Below are positions 22,054 through 34,041 of a stretch of 64,000 nucleotides of DNA, piece after piece. The DNA comes from Capitella teleta. Its lineage: Eukaryota > Annelida > Polychaeta > Capitellidae. Each line of letters begins with the position of its first letter. The first letter of the stretch is position 1. The translations under genes and the position numbers were made by a program. The notes beneath the pieces were generated by a model, which worked only from the letters and a program-made list of their open reading frames with translations, was not told where the DNA came from and made no database searches. The DNA lies in NCBI GenBank assembly GCA_000328365.1, contig KB305828.1:7949-71948 (forward strand), read 5' to 3'.

Positions 22054-23868
22054 ATGATGAGCATGACCAAAGAGCACAAGCATATCCTCACAAAATATCG
22101 CGTAGAATTGGTGGAAGAGATCACGTTGGACCATGCGTTGTGGGATCAGCTGAGGACTCGTGGGGTCATCACGCAATCAGTGCACCGTAACATTATGGTA
22201 AACTTCTTAAATTTCCGTATTTGCGTACCTTCAATTGTGTCATCATGTCAGAGAATTGTGTGATCGCATATAAAACTAATCATTTTAATTTAACTGAATA
22301 ATATTTGTATTGGCATCAACGCAAGAATCCCATTTCCAGCACAATAACCATGAGAAGGAACAGATCGGCCTGTTGTTGGATCACCTTCCACGAAGGCCAG
22401 ATACGAGTTTCGACAGCTTCTGTGAAGCCCTAATAGCGACAGAGCAAGACCACATCGTCAGCCAATATCTGCGTCAAGCAGATCAACCGGAATGCTGTCA
22501 GAAGCGAGGTGTGTTGGACGATATGATTTGAGGCATTACATAATTCATCATTCACTCAGCAATCAACGATTCCGAGGACGTTTCCAGTTCAAAAAAGATT
22601 TGCTTGCAAGATGACAAGATGATGGAAGAAGATGACCTTGACCTCATTGATGGACCATGTGATGTCTACGTCACTCATTGTAGAAGTCAGTTCTACGAGA
22701 ACCATAAACGTGGGGTAGGTCGAATGAAGGTCACTTGCACAATTTTGATTTTTCTCGCTTTCCAGGCATATCCAATGAACAAGGTTTGGCGGGGCCATGC
22801 GCTCATCATCAATGTCCAAACAGTGATGGGTCAGCCCCCTCGTAAGGGAACTGACATTGATCGGGACAAACTGGAGAAGCTTTGGCATGCAATGCACTTC
22901 CAGACGCAGATATACAATGACGAAGATGGACTTGGGGCTGAGGTAATGCTCTGAGAGAGAAAACAAAAAGTGAAATCCCTGTCTGTTCATTTAGGAGATT
23001 TATGAAAAAGTGAAGGCATTTGTGAGCAAGACGACAGATGAAGATCAGGCGTGTGTGATCTGTCTGCTGAGTCATGGAGCGGAGGATAGAATATTCGGCT
23101 CAGACGGAGACACAATTCCAGTCACGCGTATCATCCGATTACTGGAGGGAAAAAATGCTCCCCAGTTGGCGGGAAAACCTAAAATCCTGATTATGCAAGC
23201 GTGTCGGGGCAGTGAGTATTATTTTTCACACTTATTTCATTAATTTACTTAGCAGCTATAAATAATTAGTAAACCTGAGAATTGCTAATTCTGACGCAGA
23301 CCTGGATCGCCTTTTTTTTCCGCTATTTTACTGAATCTGAACTGTTTTGATCCATAGAAACGGAAGACAGTGGTGTAAGGTATGAAGATGAACCTGACAA
23401 CGCTCAGCTGCAGCCGTCCGGAAGTGATGTCATCGTGTGCCACCCCACGCTGCACGGTCTGTGACCCACCTTGACCTGAATGACCTCTGAACTGACCTAT
23501 TTCTAGGCTACATGTCCTGGAGAAACACACAGAGGGGTAGCTGGTTTATTTCAGCCATTGTGCAAGTGTTGGCAAAACACGCACACGACCTAGACATCCT
23601 GAAACTGCTCACCCGGGTAAAAAATAAAAAATGCCCCCAAAAAAACACAATCTAGTGATCACAATTTGAGCTAACTTTGCATTCTGCAATCCCAATTCAA
23701 AAATCTTTTTGTGCAACGTTTTTTATTCTGTGTTTCATTCGGTTTTTATTTCAGGTCAATGCGGCCGTTTCCTTGAAGGAATCCTCGCAGGGTCAGAAAA
23801 AACAAATTCCTGAGTTCAGCTCATGCCTCCGCAAAGATCTTTTTTTCTTCCCAGGGATACGCAAATGA
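22054..23868 (+). CDS. CARD-containing caspase (caspase-2-like)
   Basis: Eight exons give 394 residues: 22054-22197, 22340-22508, 22560-22714, 22766-22942, 22995-23211, 23358-23456, 23507-23616, 23755-23868. Residues 1-100 form a CARD (KHILTKYRVELVEEI, GVITQSVHRNIM, LLLDHLPRRPDTSFDSFCEAL), closest in wording to caspase-2. The p20 part has KVWRGHALIINV, catalytic His in CLLSHGAEDRIFGSDG and catalytic Cys in IMQACRG. The inter-subunit linker is short and Asp-rich (KTEDSGVRYEDEPDN). The p10 part has GYMSWRNTQRGSWFISAI and ends LRKDLFFFPG. CARD caspases are initiator cysteine proteases recruited to adaptor platforms in apoptosis; the exact pathway is inferred. All catalytic residues are present, so the gene looks active. 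The start is the first of two adjacent Met codons. Confidence 0.94.
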
Positions 23869-26398
23869 TATGCAAATGAGCTTGTAATATAATCATTTTC
23901 ATTTATTTGCTGAGCAAATTGAAGATCATCGTTAATCTATACATATATATTCCATGACAATTATTTTTCTCTAAATATTATCGTATATGAAACAAGTACT
24001 TGTATCTAGCAGAATATTTTTCTCAATGATCTATTTTGATATTTTATTGGGGTTTTTTTTCAGGAATATTTTTATTCATACTTTTTAAGTCATATCTTAC
24101 GCATTTATTTCAAAGTCTGTGGCCGAATTTTTGCTTTCTTCTTGTTAACGGTATTTTATGTTTCTTTTGTTTTGTCAGATCACTCAACTGATGCAAAACT
24201 TAATGACTAAGGATCATCTCACTTAAGCTAATTACCTATTTATGGTAATTAGTACTAATTACTAAGGCAGCAGTATTGACTACGTACATCAGCAGCAAAC
24301 ATGAGCAATGTTATGTAATCTTCAACATACGCCAGAGAATTTACTTGACATTAATTTGTATTTTTTTAATCACTGTTTTGCAATACAATTAACTGACACG
24401 GTTTTGATTTTGCGCTTTTATGGAATAAAACAAGTTAACCACAGTGCTTTTTATAACTTATTAAAAACTATTTTGTATTATAAAATAAACCGGTTTTCAT
24501 TGTTAAAAGGACTTGAGGGTGCAAAAATATATCCGTGTTTGATTGTATGCTTTTCTGTGCTGCATTAATATTTCACAGAACATTCCGCTGCAAGAGATGA
24601 AGCACTTTTATTTCTGCTGACGTAGCTATTTGTGTACTTTGTATGCTTCTCCCGAAGTGCAAAAACAATTCAACGAAACTATGATGAGTTCTTTTACCAG
24701 AAATCTCAAGCCCAGCAACAAAAATACATGTTTGGCAGTGCCCTGTTGACTTCATTTTATTTTATATTGTATTTGTTTTTATCTTGATATTTTATATCAG
24801 AAGATGTAACATATATTCTTTTATTAATTTATTAATTTTATTAATTTATATATTCTTTTCCAAAATATGCAGAGTAGCATTCACGAATATTTTATTTTTC
24901 ATTATTTGAATACATGATCGCGTTTTTTTGTAAACAACAGTTTTGTTCATTTCTTTCACAGTTCCTGGATCTATAATGATTTCTAGAAAGAAAACATGTT
25001 TAAATTGTTACATTTACGCGTACAAAAGCCACCAGCTTTAAGTATTGTGCTACCAGGTAGCTTAAGAATACGACCAGAGACTGGTCAATTTCAAGAAAGT
25101 GTCAAGAATTAATTTGCAGTGACTACTGATGATGAATTTAATAGTTTTTTCTTCATTTCTTATATTTGTTACATTTAAATCCTTGAATTCTGGGCACGAG
25201 GCAGCTGATCGCAAGGAATTGGGTGCAACGCATTGTAAAGCAAACCAAATGGCAACTCTCATTACTCTTAATACTAATTAATTAGTATTAATTAATTAGG
25301 TAATACAACAAAAATTAAAAGATAATATAACTAGTCATGTCATTGAGTGAGAAAGGCAATTACATCACATCTATAGTCACCCCATACCCATCGCCTCATC
25401 CGATAAAATATGTGACGGCAGAGCGATTTGTCAGGTTAAGAATGGAGTCACACGCGATCCATTCGGGTATTTGATAGAATACGGTTACCTTTCCTGTTAT
25501 ATATTTGAAATTACACGTACACAAAGGCAAACCATTGCCTATATAAACCGCTCTCCCGTCACACACTTTATAGGATGAAGTTCCCATCGTTCCATCGTTC
25601 CTCTTTTGATGGGGGAAATGAAACTGTTGTTTTGTATCAACAAATGACCTCAGAAATCAACGCATTGTTTATGACCTCTTTGGTATCTAGTGAACCCCTC
25701 TTAAGGTTCATGTCTGGGAAATTCGCAAATCTGTCATAAAATTAAACTGTGAATTTATGCAGCGTTCTTATACCCTGGTTCAACGGAGAAATAAAAACGA
25801 AATTAATCACATGATCATTTTTTTAACAATGTGGTGCTTTGATATTTGAAGCACGAGGATCTAAGCGAAGCCACAAATATAATATATTATTTCAAATGTA
25901 TAGATTTCTTGAATGTCTTGATTTCTTGAAGAGATGATCGGTTATGTAACTTATCTAGTATTTTTATGGAAAATAATATTATAATAGAAACAGATGTAAG
26001 AAAGAAGTCAATATCCCACAGAAAGCAGCGTTATTTCAAGTAGACCAATCAATCATATTATATTCTTCCTTTTCCGAGTAAAAGACAATAGATTATCTGA
26101 GCTTAAACAATCACAACAATTCAATTGAAAATGATCTATCATTCAATATGATAAAACGGAATCCCTAAATCATTTATCTCGATACATGTGTCTCACTTTC
26201 ACTGCCATTTTAGCACTTAATAATCAAGATTTATTGCATAAGAACTATTAACTATATCAACCAATGTGAGCAAATGTTGATAATGTGCAAACAAGCATCT
26301 TCCGTCTTCCAACAGCTGACGTTGACAATGAAATCGATGCATGTTTCAGTATACATGAGAATATAAGCAGAGCGCAAAGTATACGTAGAACAGTATCC
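23869..26398. other. Intergenic stretch, no gene seen
   Basis: AT-rich sequence between the caspase stop codon and the secreted-protein gene. The caspase 3' untranslated region probably ends near AATAAA at about 24423. Short open frames occur on both strands but none shows domain-like composition or plausible splicing. Confidence 0.6.
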
Positions 26399-27724
26399 AT
26401 GCCTCACGAACGACGAATTGAGTTCGGCATGAACGCCATCGGACTTCTTCTCATCCTCTCAACTTTTGCGATGTTGGACGCTGCAGAGAGAGTCGATCCC
26501 AACAGCGCAATTCCTGGTAAGGCTGCGTTTCCCCTGAAGTGCATTGCATGACATCTGATTGGCGGAGGCTCCTTTGTCACGTGATGTTACTCGCGTCTTG
26601 AAATTCACGATGAATTTTGCATTTTTTTCAGGGTACATCGATCCATGCATGATTCACTTGGGCGAAGGAATCGACCTCGACGGAGAATACCCGTTCCCTG
26701 ATAAATACATGACCGCCTTCCGTCAAGTTCAGGATAAGTGCTCAACTTTGCATATGTCCGTGTATTTCGGCTATGCAGGGCCAAACAAGGACTTTCATAG
26801 TTTCAGTATAAAACAGGGAAACATCACGTATGTCCGAACATTTAATGATTCACTCAATTGAACAATTCTTCTAGATTTGGACAGGCCCCACTTGGGAAAT
26901 GCACAGAAGACGCGTGGTATATTTTCAAAAGCTTGAACAGATCACTGTACTGGTACGAGCTCCTAGAGTACGACCCAAGGCACGGGTCATTTCGACAGAT
27001 GACGAACTTTTCAATTGCATCCGTAATTCGCAATATTCGTGTCTCATTCGGTCATCAGATCGACATGATGTTCGAGTGTGGTAAGTGAAGGACACGCTCC
27101 GCCAAAAAGCGAATGCAATCTCTCTTAAATTAAGCAGACAGTGTTCCTCTAAGGCCTTCGGAGGTGGTTTTGGACAAAGATCAGCCAATCAAGTGGATTG
27201 ACTTTGACTCGAACAGAGAAGACAGTGCAGAGGTCCCGAATGTTCCCGATGCAATCGGAATTCAACTGAATGACGACATTGAGCTTGATATGGACTTTTG
27301 GGACAAAGACCACATCCAATATTTGCGCATCAAGTTTGATACATATCATAGGTACGGCGAAATAGATGTCAGGTGAGTTATACCTTCGTGATAAATTGAT
27401 ATTTGTATTCCGTTGTTTATCAAACTCAGCTCTCATAATCTGGAATATAGTGGAGATGACTATTGGTATGGTAAGATACGGGAAGACGTTCGGTACTATG
27501 GTGGTAGTACGAGCGTAGAACTGCACTTGAATCCCTTGCATCTGATCGTCCGCACAAATGGAACAGTAACGGCGAATTTCTCCTACTCCTACCCTGGAGC
27601 GGATCCGACGAGAAAGGTTTCCTACCACAACGTCAAACTGACGTCGGACGATAAGAAGGAGCGCATTATCATCAATTTCTACAGCTTGCCCACAAGTGAG
27701 TGCGTGTATTATCATTGCAATTAG
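26399..27724 (+). CDS. Secreted protein of unknown family
   Basis: Five exons in frame (26399-26516, 26632-26827, 26875-27080, 27138-27372, 27430-27724) give about 349 residues. The first 30 residues, MPHERRIEFG then MNAIGLLLILSTFAMLDAAE, look like a signal peptide; translation may start at the second Met. The mature part has only a few Cys (CMIHLG, DKCST, GKCTED, MFECG) and several N-glycosylation sites (NIT, NRS, NFS, NGT), with many Tyr, Trp and Asp. Two halves of similar length both read like beta-rich modules (SVYFGYAGP...; YLRIKFDTYHRYGEIDVR...). I do not recognise the family; a lectin-like fold is only a guess. The end is uncertain. Read straight through, the last exon stops at 27724, but GTGAGT at 27696 is a strong donor and could lead into the minisatellite just downstream. 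AATAAA lies at 28056-28061. Confidence 0.7.
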
Positions 27725-27764
27725 ATGTATCGCTTTCTGGTTGATTATGGCGCTATGTGGTGTG

Positions 27765-27964
27765 CAAGACTGTCAGGGTATGCATGCAAGACTGTCAGGG
27801 TATGCATGCAAGACTGTCAGGGTATGCATGCAAGACTGTCAGGGTATGCATGCAAGACTGTCAGGGTATGCATGCAAGACTGTCAGGGTATGCGTGCAAG
27901 ACTTCAGGGTATGCATGCAAGACTGTCAGGGTATGTGTGCAAGACTGTCAGGGTATGCATGCAT
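27765..27964. repeat. 22-bp minisatellite, nine units
   Basis: Nine head-to-tail copies of a 22-bp unit containing GACTGTCAGGGTATGCATG; most are identical, with one 21-bp unit near 27897 and two with TATGCGTG or TATGTGTG. All three plus-strand frames are open through the array. It begins 40 bp after the last certain codon of the secreted-protein gene and before its AATAAA, so it is probably transcribed. Confidence 0.95.
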
Positions 27965-28249
27965 GTGAGAGCTGCTACGAGGAGGAACTGATCTTGAGTG
28001 AGTATTCTAATTGTTAAGAGATGGTTCTCAATTTTATTTCCTTTTGGGAAAACACAATAAAATTTAATATTTGTGAGTTACCAAGTGATATGCTCTCGTC
28101 CGATATCTTGGATTTGAGACACAGCATCAATCACATGGATTTGTTCATTTCGTTGGATTCGTGTTGCTAAGCAGAATCGACAGCTTCCCTTGGCAGAATC
28201 GGTTCTGGTAACTTAAACAAATGCTAACCACGTCGCGTAGCTTAATTTT

Positions 28250-28303
28250 GCACTTATTGACCTAATTGCACTTATTGACCTAATTGCACTTATTGACCTA
28301 ATT
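28250..28303. repeat. 18-bp tandem repeat, three units
   Basis: GCACTTATTGACCTAATT is repeated three times without change. A short local duplication with no other feature nearby. Confidence 0.85.
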
Positions 28304-28681
28304 GACAACAGAAGTTGAAATGATTGTGCAAAATACATGAACACAGAAGAAGGAAGTCTCTCCTGATGTGACACTGCTATCGGTGTTATCATATTTGAAA
28401 ACATTCCTTTTTAATTCAGCATTTAAAGGGCCTTATCACGATACATGCTAAACATAATGAGGATCTACATAACAATATAAATAAATGTTCCGTGTGAGAA
28501 AAACAAAGCTTGTGCGATGAAAAGTGTGCAAAAGGCGCTCCAAGCATTATCGCGGAGGAGTTGCCATTTAGCGAGCACGTCACCGGTGGTACGATCTGCT
28601 TGCAAATCTCTATCTTTCCCTGCATGAGAGAGCTAACTTTTGATTGCAAACAGGGTTTTTTGGTGAAAGCACAGGCTAAGT

Positions 28682-28718
<37 letters not shown>
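28682..28718. repeat. Poly(A) tract
   Basis: An unbroken run of about 37 A. It is followed about 24 bp later by AAGGAAAATTTTTAATT, the same sequence that follows the second A-run at about 30976. Confidence 0.9.
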
Positions 28719-28720
<2 letters not shown>

Positions 28721-29221
28721 AAGAATCAATCAGAGATGTGACAAAGGAAAATTTTTAATTAAGCTAATGATGAACATTGATCAAGGACAAATGAGCGTAA
28801 TTGCAGCAATATTAGTTCATGATACCAAACTATATTATATGCTTCAATTTATGATTTACGCCACAATTGCGCAACCAATGAGTTATATAGATATGCATTT
28901 CCACCTGACATGACTTTACATTATCATTTAATGTATAATCAAAACCAATGCAATCCAGCAATTACAAGGATTGTCAATACTACAGCATATAGGCTGTGCA
29001 GAACCATTCATTCGCCAAATGGTCTAACTCAGTCTTCATCTTGACAGAAGCTGACATATTTATGGCTCTATCAAAGATCAGCTGGGCTCAGCCCAGTAGA
29101 CTTGCTATGCGCAGTGAACTTATTATATTGAAATAGGCTATGCCAATTATCATTGCAGTATAGCACCAGACAGTCAATTGAAGAACGTCATAATTGGCCA
29201 AATTTGATGACAACAAAAGTT

Positions 29222-30975
29222 TAATGATCAAACGAATTTAAAAAAAATCAATTCTGCAATGAAATGCTTTAATGACCACAATGATCTTGAACTTCAAGCA
29301 ACTTCATTTAAAATCAGGATTTTGTAAGAGGTGTATGCGTGGCATATGCTCTGCGAATTTCAAGTGCACAACTTACATAACCATAGAGATATCGGCATTT
29401 GAAAAAGTCATAATTGCTATTTCGCAAGATTACGCAAGAACGGTGCATCTAGGAGCAGAAATACTTCCAAGCTTTATTTTACATATTGATGCACTGAATC
29501 ATTTGATGCCAGTTACAAGTCGTTAGCATTACTAGTCAATGAGTTTTTAGCGATCGCGTTTTCAACTTTGAAAAATCACTGCGACCTTGACCTTTAACCT
29601 TTGACCTTCAAACTTTCAGTGTTAATCCGAAATAACTTGCTTCATTAATAAGTGCAACTTACTAATTGACAGACATGAGTGAATTCAAAATATTTAGTAC
29701 CAAACTTTGTTCAACGGAATACCGAAGCAATGAAGTTGGCTAAGTGTTGCCTAATAGGTGTTCCGACCGTAAACACACAAATATTCTGAATTATCACATT
29801 TCCTTTTAAGACTCGACAACACACGTTGTATGCAACTCAGAAAAGTTACAAAATTAACAAAATTTGAAATAATCATCAATTTGTGCAATTAAATGCTTTA
29901 ATTACCACAATGACCTTGACCTTGGTGTAACCCAATTTAAACTTATAATTTCAAAAGATGGCTATACTAGCGATATACTCTGCAAATTTCAATGTCACAA
30001 CCCGTTTAACAACCGAGATATTTGCATTTGAAAAAGTCATAATTACTGTTACGCAAGATTACGCAAGAACGGTGCATCTAGGAGCAAAAATACTTCTGAG
30101 CTTTATTTTACATATTGATGCACTGAATCATTTACTGCCAGTTAAAAGTCGCTAGCATTACCAATCAATGAGTTAGTGGCGATCGAGTTTTCAACTTTGA
30201 AAAATCACTGCGACCTTGACCTTTAACCTTTGACCTTCGAACTTTCAGTGTTAATTCAAAATAACTTGCTTCATTAATGAGTGCAACTTACTAATTGACA
30301 GACATGAGCAAATTCAACATAATCAGTACCAAACTTTGTTCAGCAGAATACGGAAGCAATGAAATTGGCTAAGTGTTGCCTAATATGTGTTCCGACCGAA
30401 AACACACAAATATTCTGAATTATCACATTTCCTTCTAAGACTCGACAACACACGTTGTATGCAACTCAGAAAAGTTAAAAAAATTACGAAATTCGAAATA
30501 ATCATCAATTTATCTAATTAAATGCTTTAATTACCACAATGACCTTGACCTTGATGCAATCTCATTTAAACTTATAATTACATAAGATAACTATACTTGC
30601 AATATACTCTGCAAATTTCAATGCCACAATCCGCTTAACAACCAAGATATTTGCATTTAAAAAAGTCGTAATTACTATTATGCAAGATTACGCAAGAATG
30701 GTGCATCTGAGAGCAGTAATAGCGCCATTCATTGTTGTACATATCAATGCGCTGGATCGATTGATGTATGTTGCAAGACCCTAGCTTAATTAATGAGTGA
30801 GCTAGACGCGATCCAATTTGAGATTTTGAAAAATCACTGTGACCTTGACCTTTGACCTTTACCTTCCAAATTTGAATCAGACCCGCAGAATGACATGTAC
30901 TATCAATGTGTGAAATTTGATGAATTATACCTCACGGAGTTTTGCGCAACGGCGCATAAAAAATCGTTCAAGTTA
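29222..30975. repeat. 629-bp tandem array, about 2.7 units, rich in TGACCTTGACC
   Basis: The anchor AAATGCTTTAAT occurs at 29262, 29891 and 30520, exactly 629 bp apart each time, and long similar blocks follow each anchor. Each unit contains GACCTTGACCTTTAACC or a close variant (29581, 30211, 30841) and most contain a second CAATGACCTTGACC. Units A and B are the closest pair; unit C diverges after about 320 bp and ends in a 27-base A-run at about 30976. Translations of the units share peptide-like stretches only because the DNA is repeated; I see no conserved protein. Confidence 0.9.
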
Positions 30976-31019
30976 AAAAAAAAAAAAAAAAAAAAAAAAA
31001 CACGTAAAGTAACATAAGG

Positions 31020-33060
31020 AAAATTTTTAATTTAAAATTTTCCTTAAATACTACGTATAGTTGTAGAACTTATAGTTGAGAAGCCTCTTAATGTATTTCA
31101 GGCCTTTTACCGGATCATTTTACGGCAAATATTCCCAGAAATATCACATTAATAAGGTCATCTCACAGCGCGCAGCCGTCGCTCAGCGCTGAGCAGCTCA
31201 AAGCCGTGAGCAAGCAGGCTTGTTTGTGCCAAATCAAATATTTTTATAAACAGCTAGCTTCCTTGGTTAGCGAATTCTTCAATACATTTCGGTGATTTCC
31301 ATATTCCGACTCCACATTATTCGTGCATACTATATTACTTAGTACGCAATGTACTCGAATAATTTCGCGATCGCATGTGCACGCACCATGGAATACTGTA
31401 ATAAAAATCAATCGAGTTATAAGCTTCTTTTAGTTATGTTATGCTAAATTGTCGCTAAGTTGGACGTTTTTTCTGTAAACCAACGGGAGCAGGTCAGTAG
31501 TTCGATGGGTCACTGGTCCGACATTATTACGAACTGTATGCACCCATATGGATGTGCATTAAATGCGTGATGAAGTACACCAAGAAGGCTTATGAAAGAG
31601 GTCACCGCGATCTGGACAATAATTGGAACGCCATAACATATGCACTCAAACACCATTAACTTTGACTTGCTAGGACAGCTCATCTTAGCGATTGACTTTC
31701 TCCATTTTTCGTTTGCTTGTTCAAACACCATTACCTTTTTCATTGACTTGCTAGGACAGCTAGCTCAATGAGCTCATTTAAGTTTTTTATTGTTGTTGCT
31801 TGTTGTGGTTGATGTTCTCCATTTTTCGTTTATTTTATTGCTTATTAATTCGTTGTTCAATCGAGTTGGCAATAAATGGTCGTGTTAACTAAGTGACTTA
31901 ATGCAGTCAGAAATTCTTCTATGATGGCCTGGTAAGTTACACTAAACATGAAAAAAATTCTCTCAAAATGCTAAGTAAACTCGACAAAGATAGAAAATAT
32001 GTAGCAGTTCATTTTGTAATTATTTGCGGGCAATGCCGGCATACATTGATACATGCCAGACATTCTTTAGCGTCTTCATCACTGGCACAAAAATAGTATA
32101 CGTTCAACATGCTACCATTCAGATAGTTGCTCAGAATCAGATTGGCAGTGTTTATTTCATCCGCCCCCCCCCCCCCCAATGGGCCCCAACTGATCGAAAC
32201 GTCGGACCAGTGACCCGTCGGACTACTGACCTGTTCCCATATTTTTGTTGGTTGTGTTTGTGATAATAAACATGATATAGTACATATTAATTACCATTAT
32301 TATACTACGCAAACCACTCCATATAGGCCAGTGTTACTACGTGTGCATATATTATGGTATATACAATTGTATATATATCAACAATGTACGTGCATATAGC
32401 AATAATAATGAAAGTAAAATATCAAAATGTATCGGTGTCGAAATAATAATATATTTAAATGATAAATCATTTCTCTTGGTCTTTCTCGGTGGCGCCCTGA
32501 GCATGAAAATCACCCTCACCCCTTCTCTTTGATATTGTGCTATTCGACCATTTATACACGTATTTATCTCTTGTTTCCTTCGAGTATCGATAAATGATGC
32601 ATTTTAATTACACGCCTCTTCAAGCTCAATGTCCGATCCCCTTCTCTAAATTCAATTGTGGGTTATGCATTGCACTTTGAGATAATTATATGAATACACA
32701 GCCTGCCCCCTGCCCCCTGCCCCCTGCCCCCTCCCAATTAACTCGCACGTGTGTATTCGTTTCAAGTAGGCATAAACGAAGAAATCGCTCCTCCCTGAAC
32801 ACGCGGAGTATGCATGTCATTCTTCCTATGTCAACCAAAGCACGTGTCATGATATGTCATTTGTAACCCAAGATTGCAGTGCACTCAGAATTGCAACCAC
32901 GTGACCATTGACCCCATATGCTGGCAATGTCCTTTAGCCGTTGACCTCGCGGACACACGTACAGGACTATGACCCCCTACAAGCTATAGTATCGATGACC
33001 ACGGCGAGTGAACTGAAATCGGTCATCGAATGTCGCCTGACATGGTCGCCCTGTGTGCCG
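31020..33060. other. Intergenic stretch with simple repeats
   Basis: No gene is seen. It contains a C-run of about 15 at 32163-32177 and four units of CCCCTGC at about 32702-32732. The rest is AT-rich unique sequence up to the globin promoter. Confidence 0.6.
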
Positions 33061-33082
33061 ACACCCCTGTGCCCAGCTCCCT

Positions 33083-33136
33083 TTATAAGCCCCGAGAGGG
33101 ACACCGTATCGTCATCTTGCTCTCAGCCTGATTCAA
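33083..33136 (+). promoter_or_regulatory. Globin TATA box and non-coding first exon
   Basis: TTTATAAG at 33082-33089 is a good TATA box; transcription should start about 30 bp later, near 33112. A short leader exon then ends at a consensus donor, CAA|GTAAGT, at 33136, and the coding exon follows an acceptor at about 33414. No other gene in the window has so clear a TATA box at this spacing. Confidence 0.6.
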
Positions 33137-33427
33137 GTAAGTTCCTCATTTCCCTCTTCGGGATCTTTCGTTATCATTTCGTTATCTCTGACTGTGATGT
33201 AACTCCGTGTAAGACTTAGTTGCTTTACATGATTGTCTTACTTGTATGCTGGTTTCCTCCGATGTCGGCTGTTCATGTTGCTTTAATTCTACGGTCGGAT
33301 CCTCATCGGTTATGCGCTGTAAACTCTGATCTATTGCGTGCCATTCCATCCGATTTATACAAACTTTGCTAACTACTCGATGATTTATTACATAAGTTTG
33401 CGTCTCCCTTCCAGCCTCTCGATCAAA

Positions 33428-33986
33428 ATGGGTCTCACCACCGCTCAGCGCGCCGCCATCCAGAACAACTGGGCCACCGTCAACGCCAACATGCAGGAGT
33501 TCGGAGATGCCCTCTTCATGAGGTGAATCCATCCCTTGCCTCCTCCTCGTCTTCCCTCACCCCTTCCCTCAATCAGGTACCTCCTCGCCAACCCCGGTGA
33601 CATCCAGTTCTTCCCCAAGTTCCAGAGCGCCGGTGTCGGTGCCCAGCTGAGGTCGAACGAGGCCTTCCAGGAGCAGACCCTCACCGTCTTCCAGTTCCTC
33701 GGACAGATCGTCGCCAAGTTGGCCGATCTTGACGCCGCTGGCAAGATGCTGCAGGAGCGCGTCCGCACCCACAAGCCCCGTGGCATCACCATGGCCCAGT
33801 TCGAGGTACGTGGTTGCTAGGTGATGATCTTGCCATGGTAATGAATGTATCTTGCAGAGGCTGTTGGATCTGCTGCCCCGCTTCCTGCAGGAGAACGCTG
33901 GCGCCAACGGCCCCTGCGCCGATGCGTGGAGGGTGGCCATCGCCAACCTCATGCCCTACATGAGGGACCAGTTCGCCAAGTGCTAA
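33428..33986 (+). CDS. Single-domain globin
   Basis: Three coding exons (33428-33522, 33577-33805, 33858-33986) give 150 residues, the usual length of a single-domain globin. It begins MGLTTAQRAAIQNNW (A helix). FFPKFQ supplies the invariant CD1 Phe, and RTHKPRGITMAQF the proximal His (F8). Aligning TVFQFLGQIV with myoglobin TVLTALGGIL places Gln, not His, at the distal E7 position. The two coding introns lie after codon 31 plus two bases and after codon 108, the ancestral B12.2 and G7.0 globin positions. Globins bind oxygen at haem; with no signal peptide this one is intracellular. Codon use is strongly biased to C or G in the third position, unlike the neighbours, which suggests high expression. 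AATAAA at 34036-34041 is the poly(A) signal. Confidence 0.93.
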
Positions 33987-34041
33987 ACAACCCAAGGGAC
34001 TTTCTCTCCACGATTCACACCATTTTGATTTTCATAAATAA

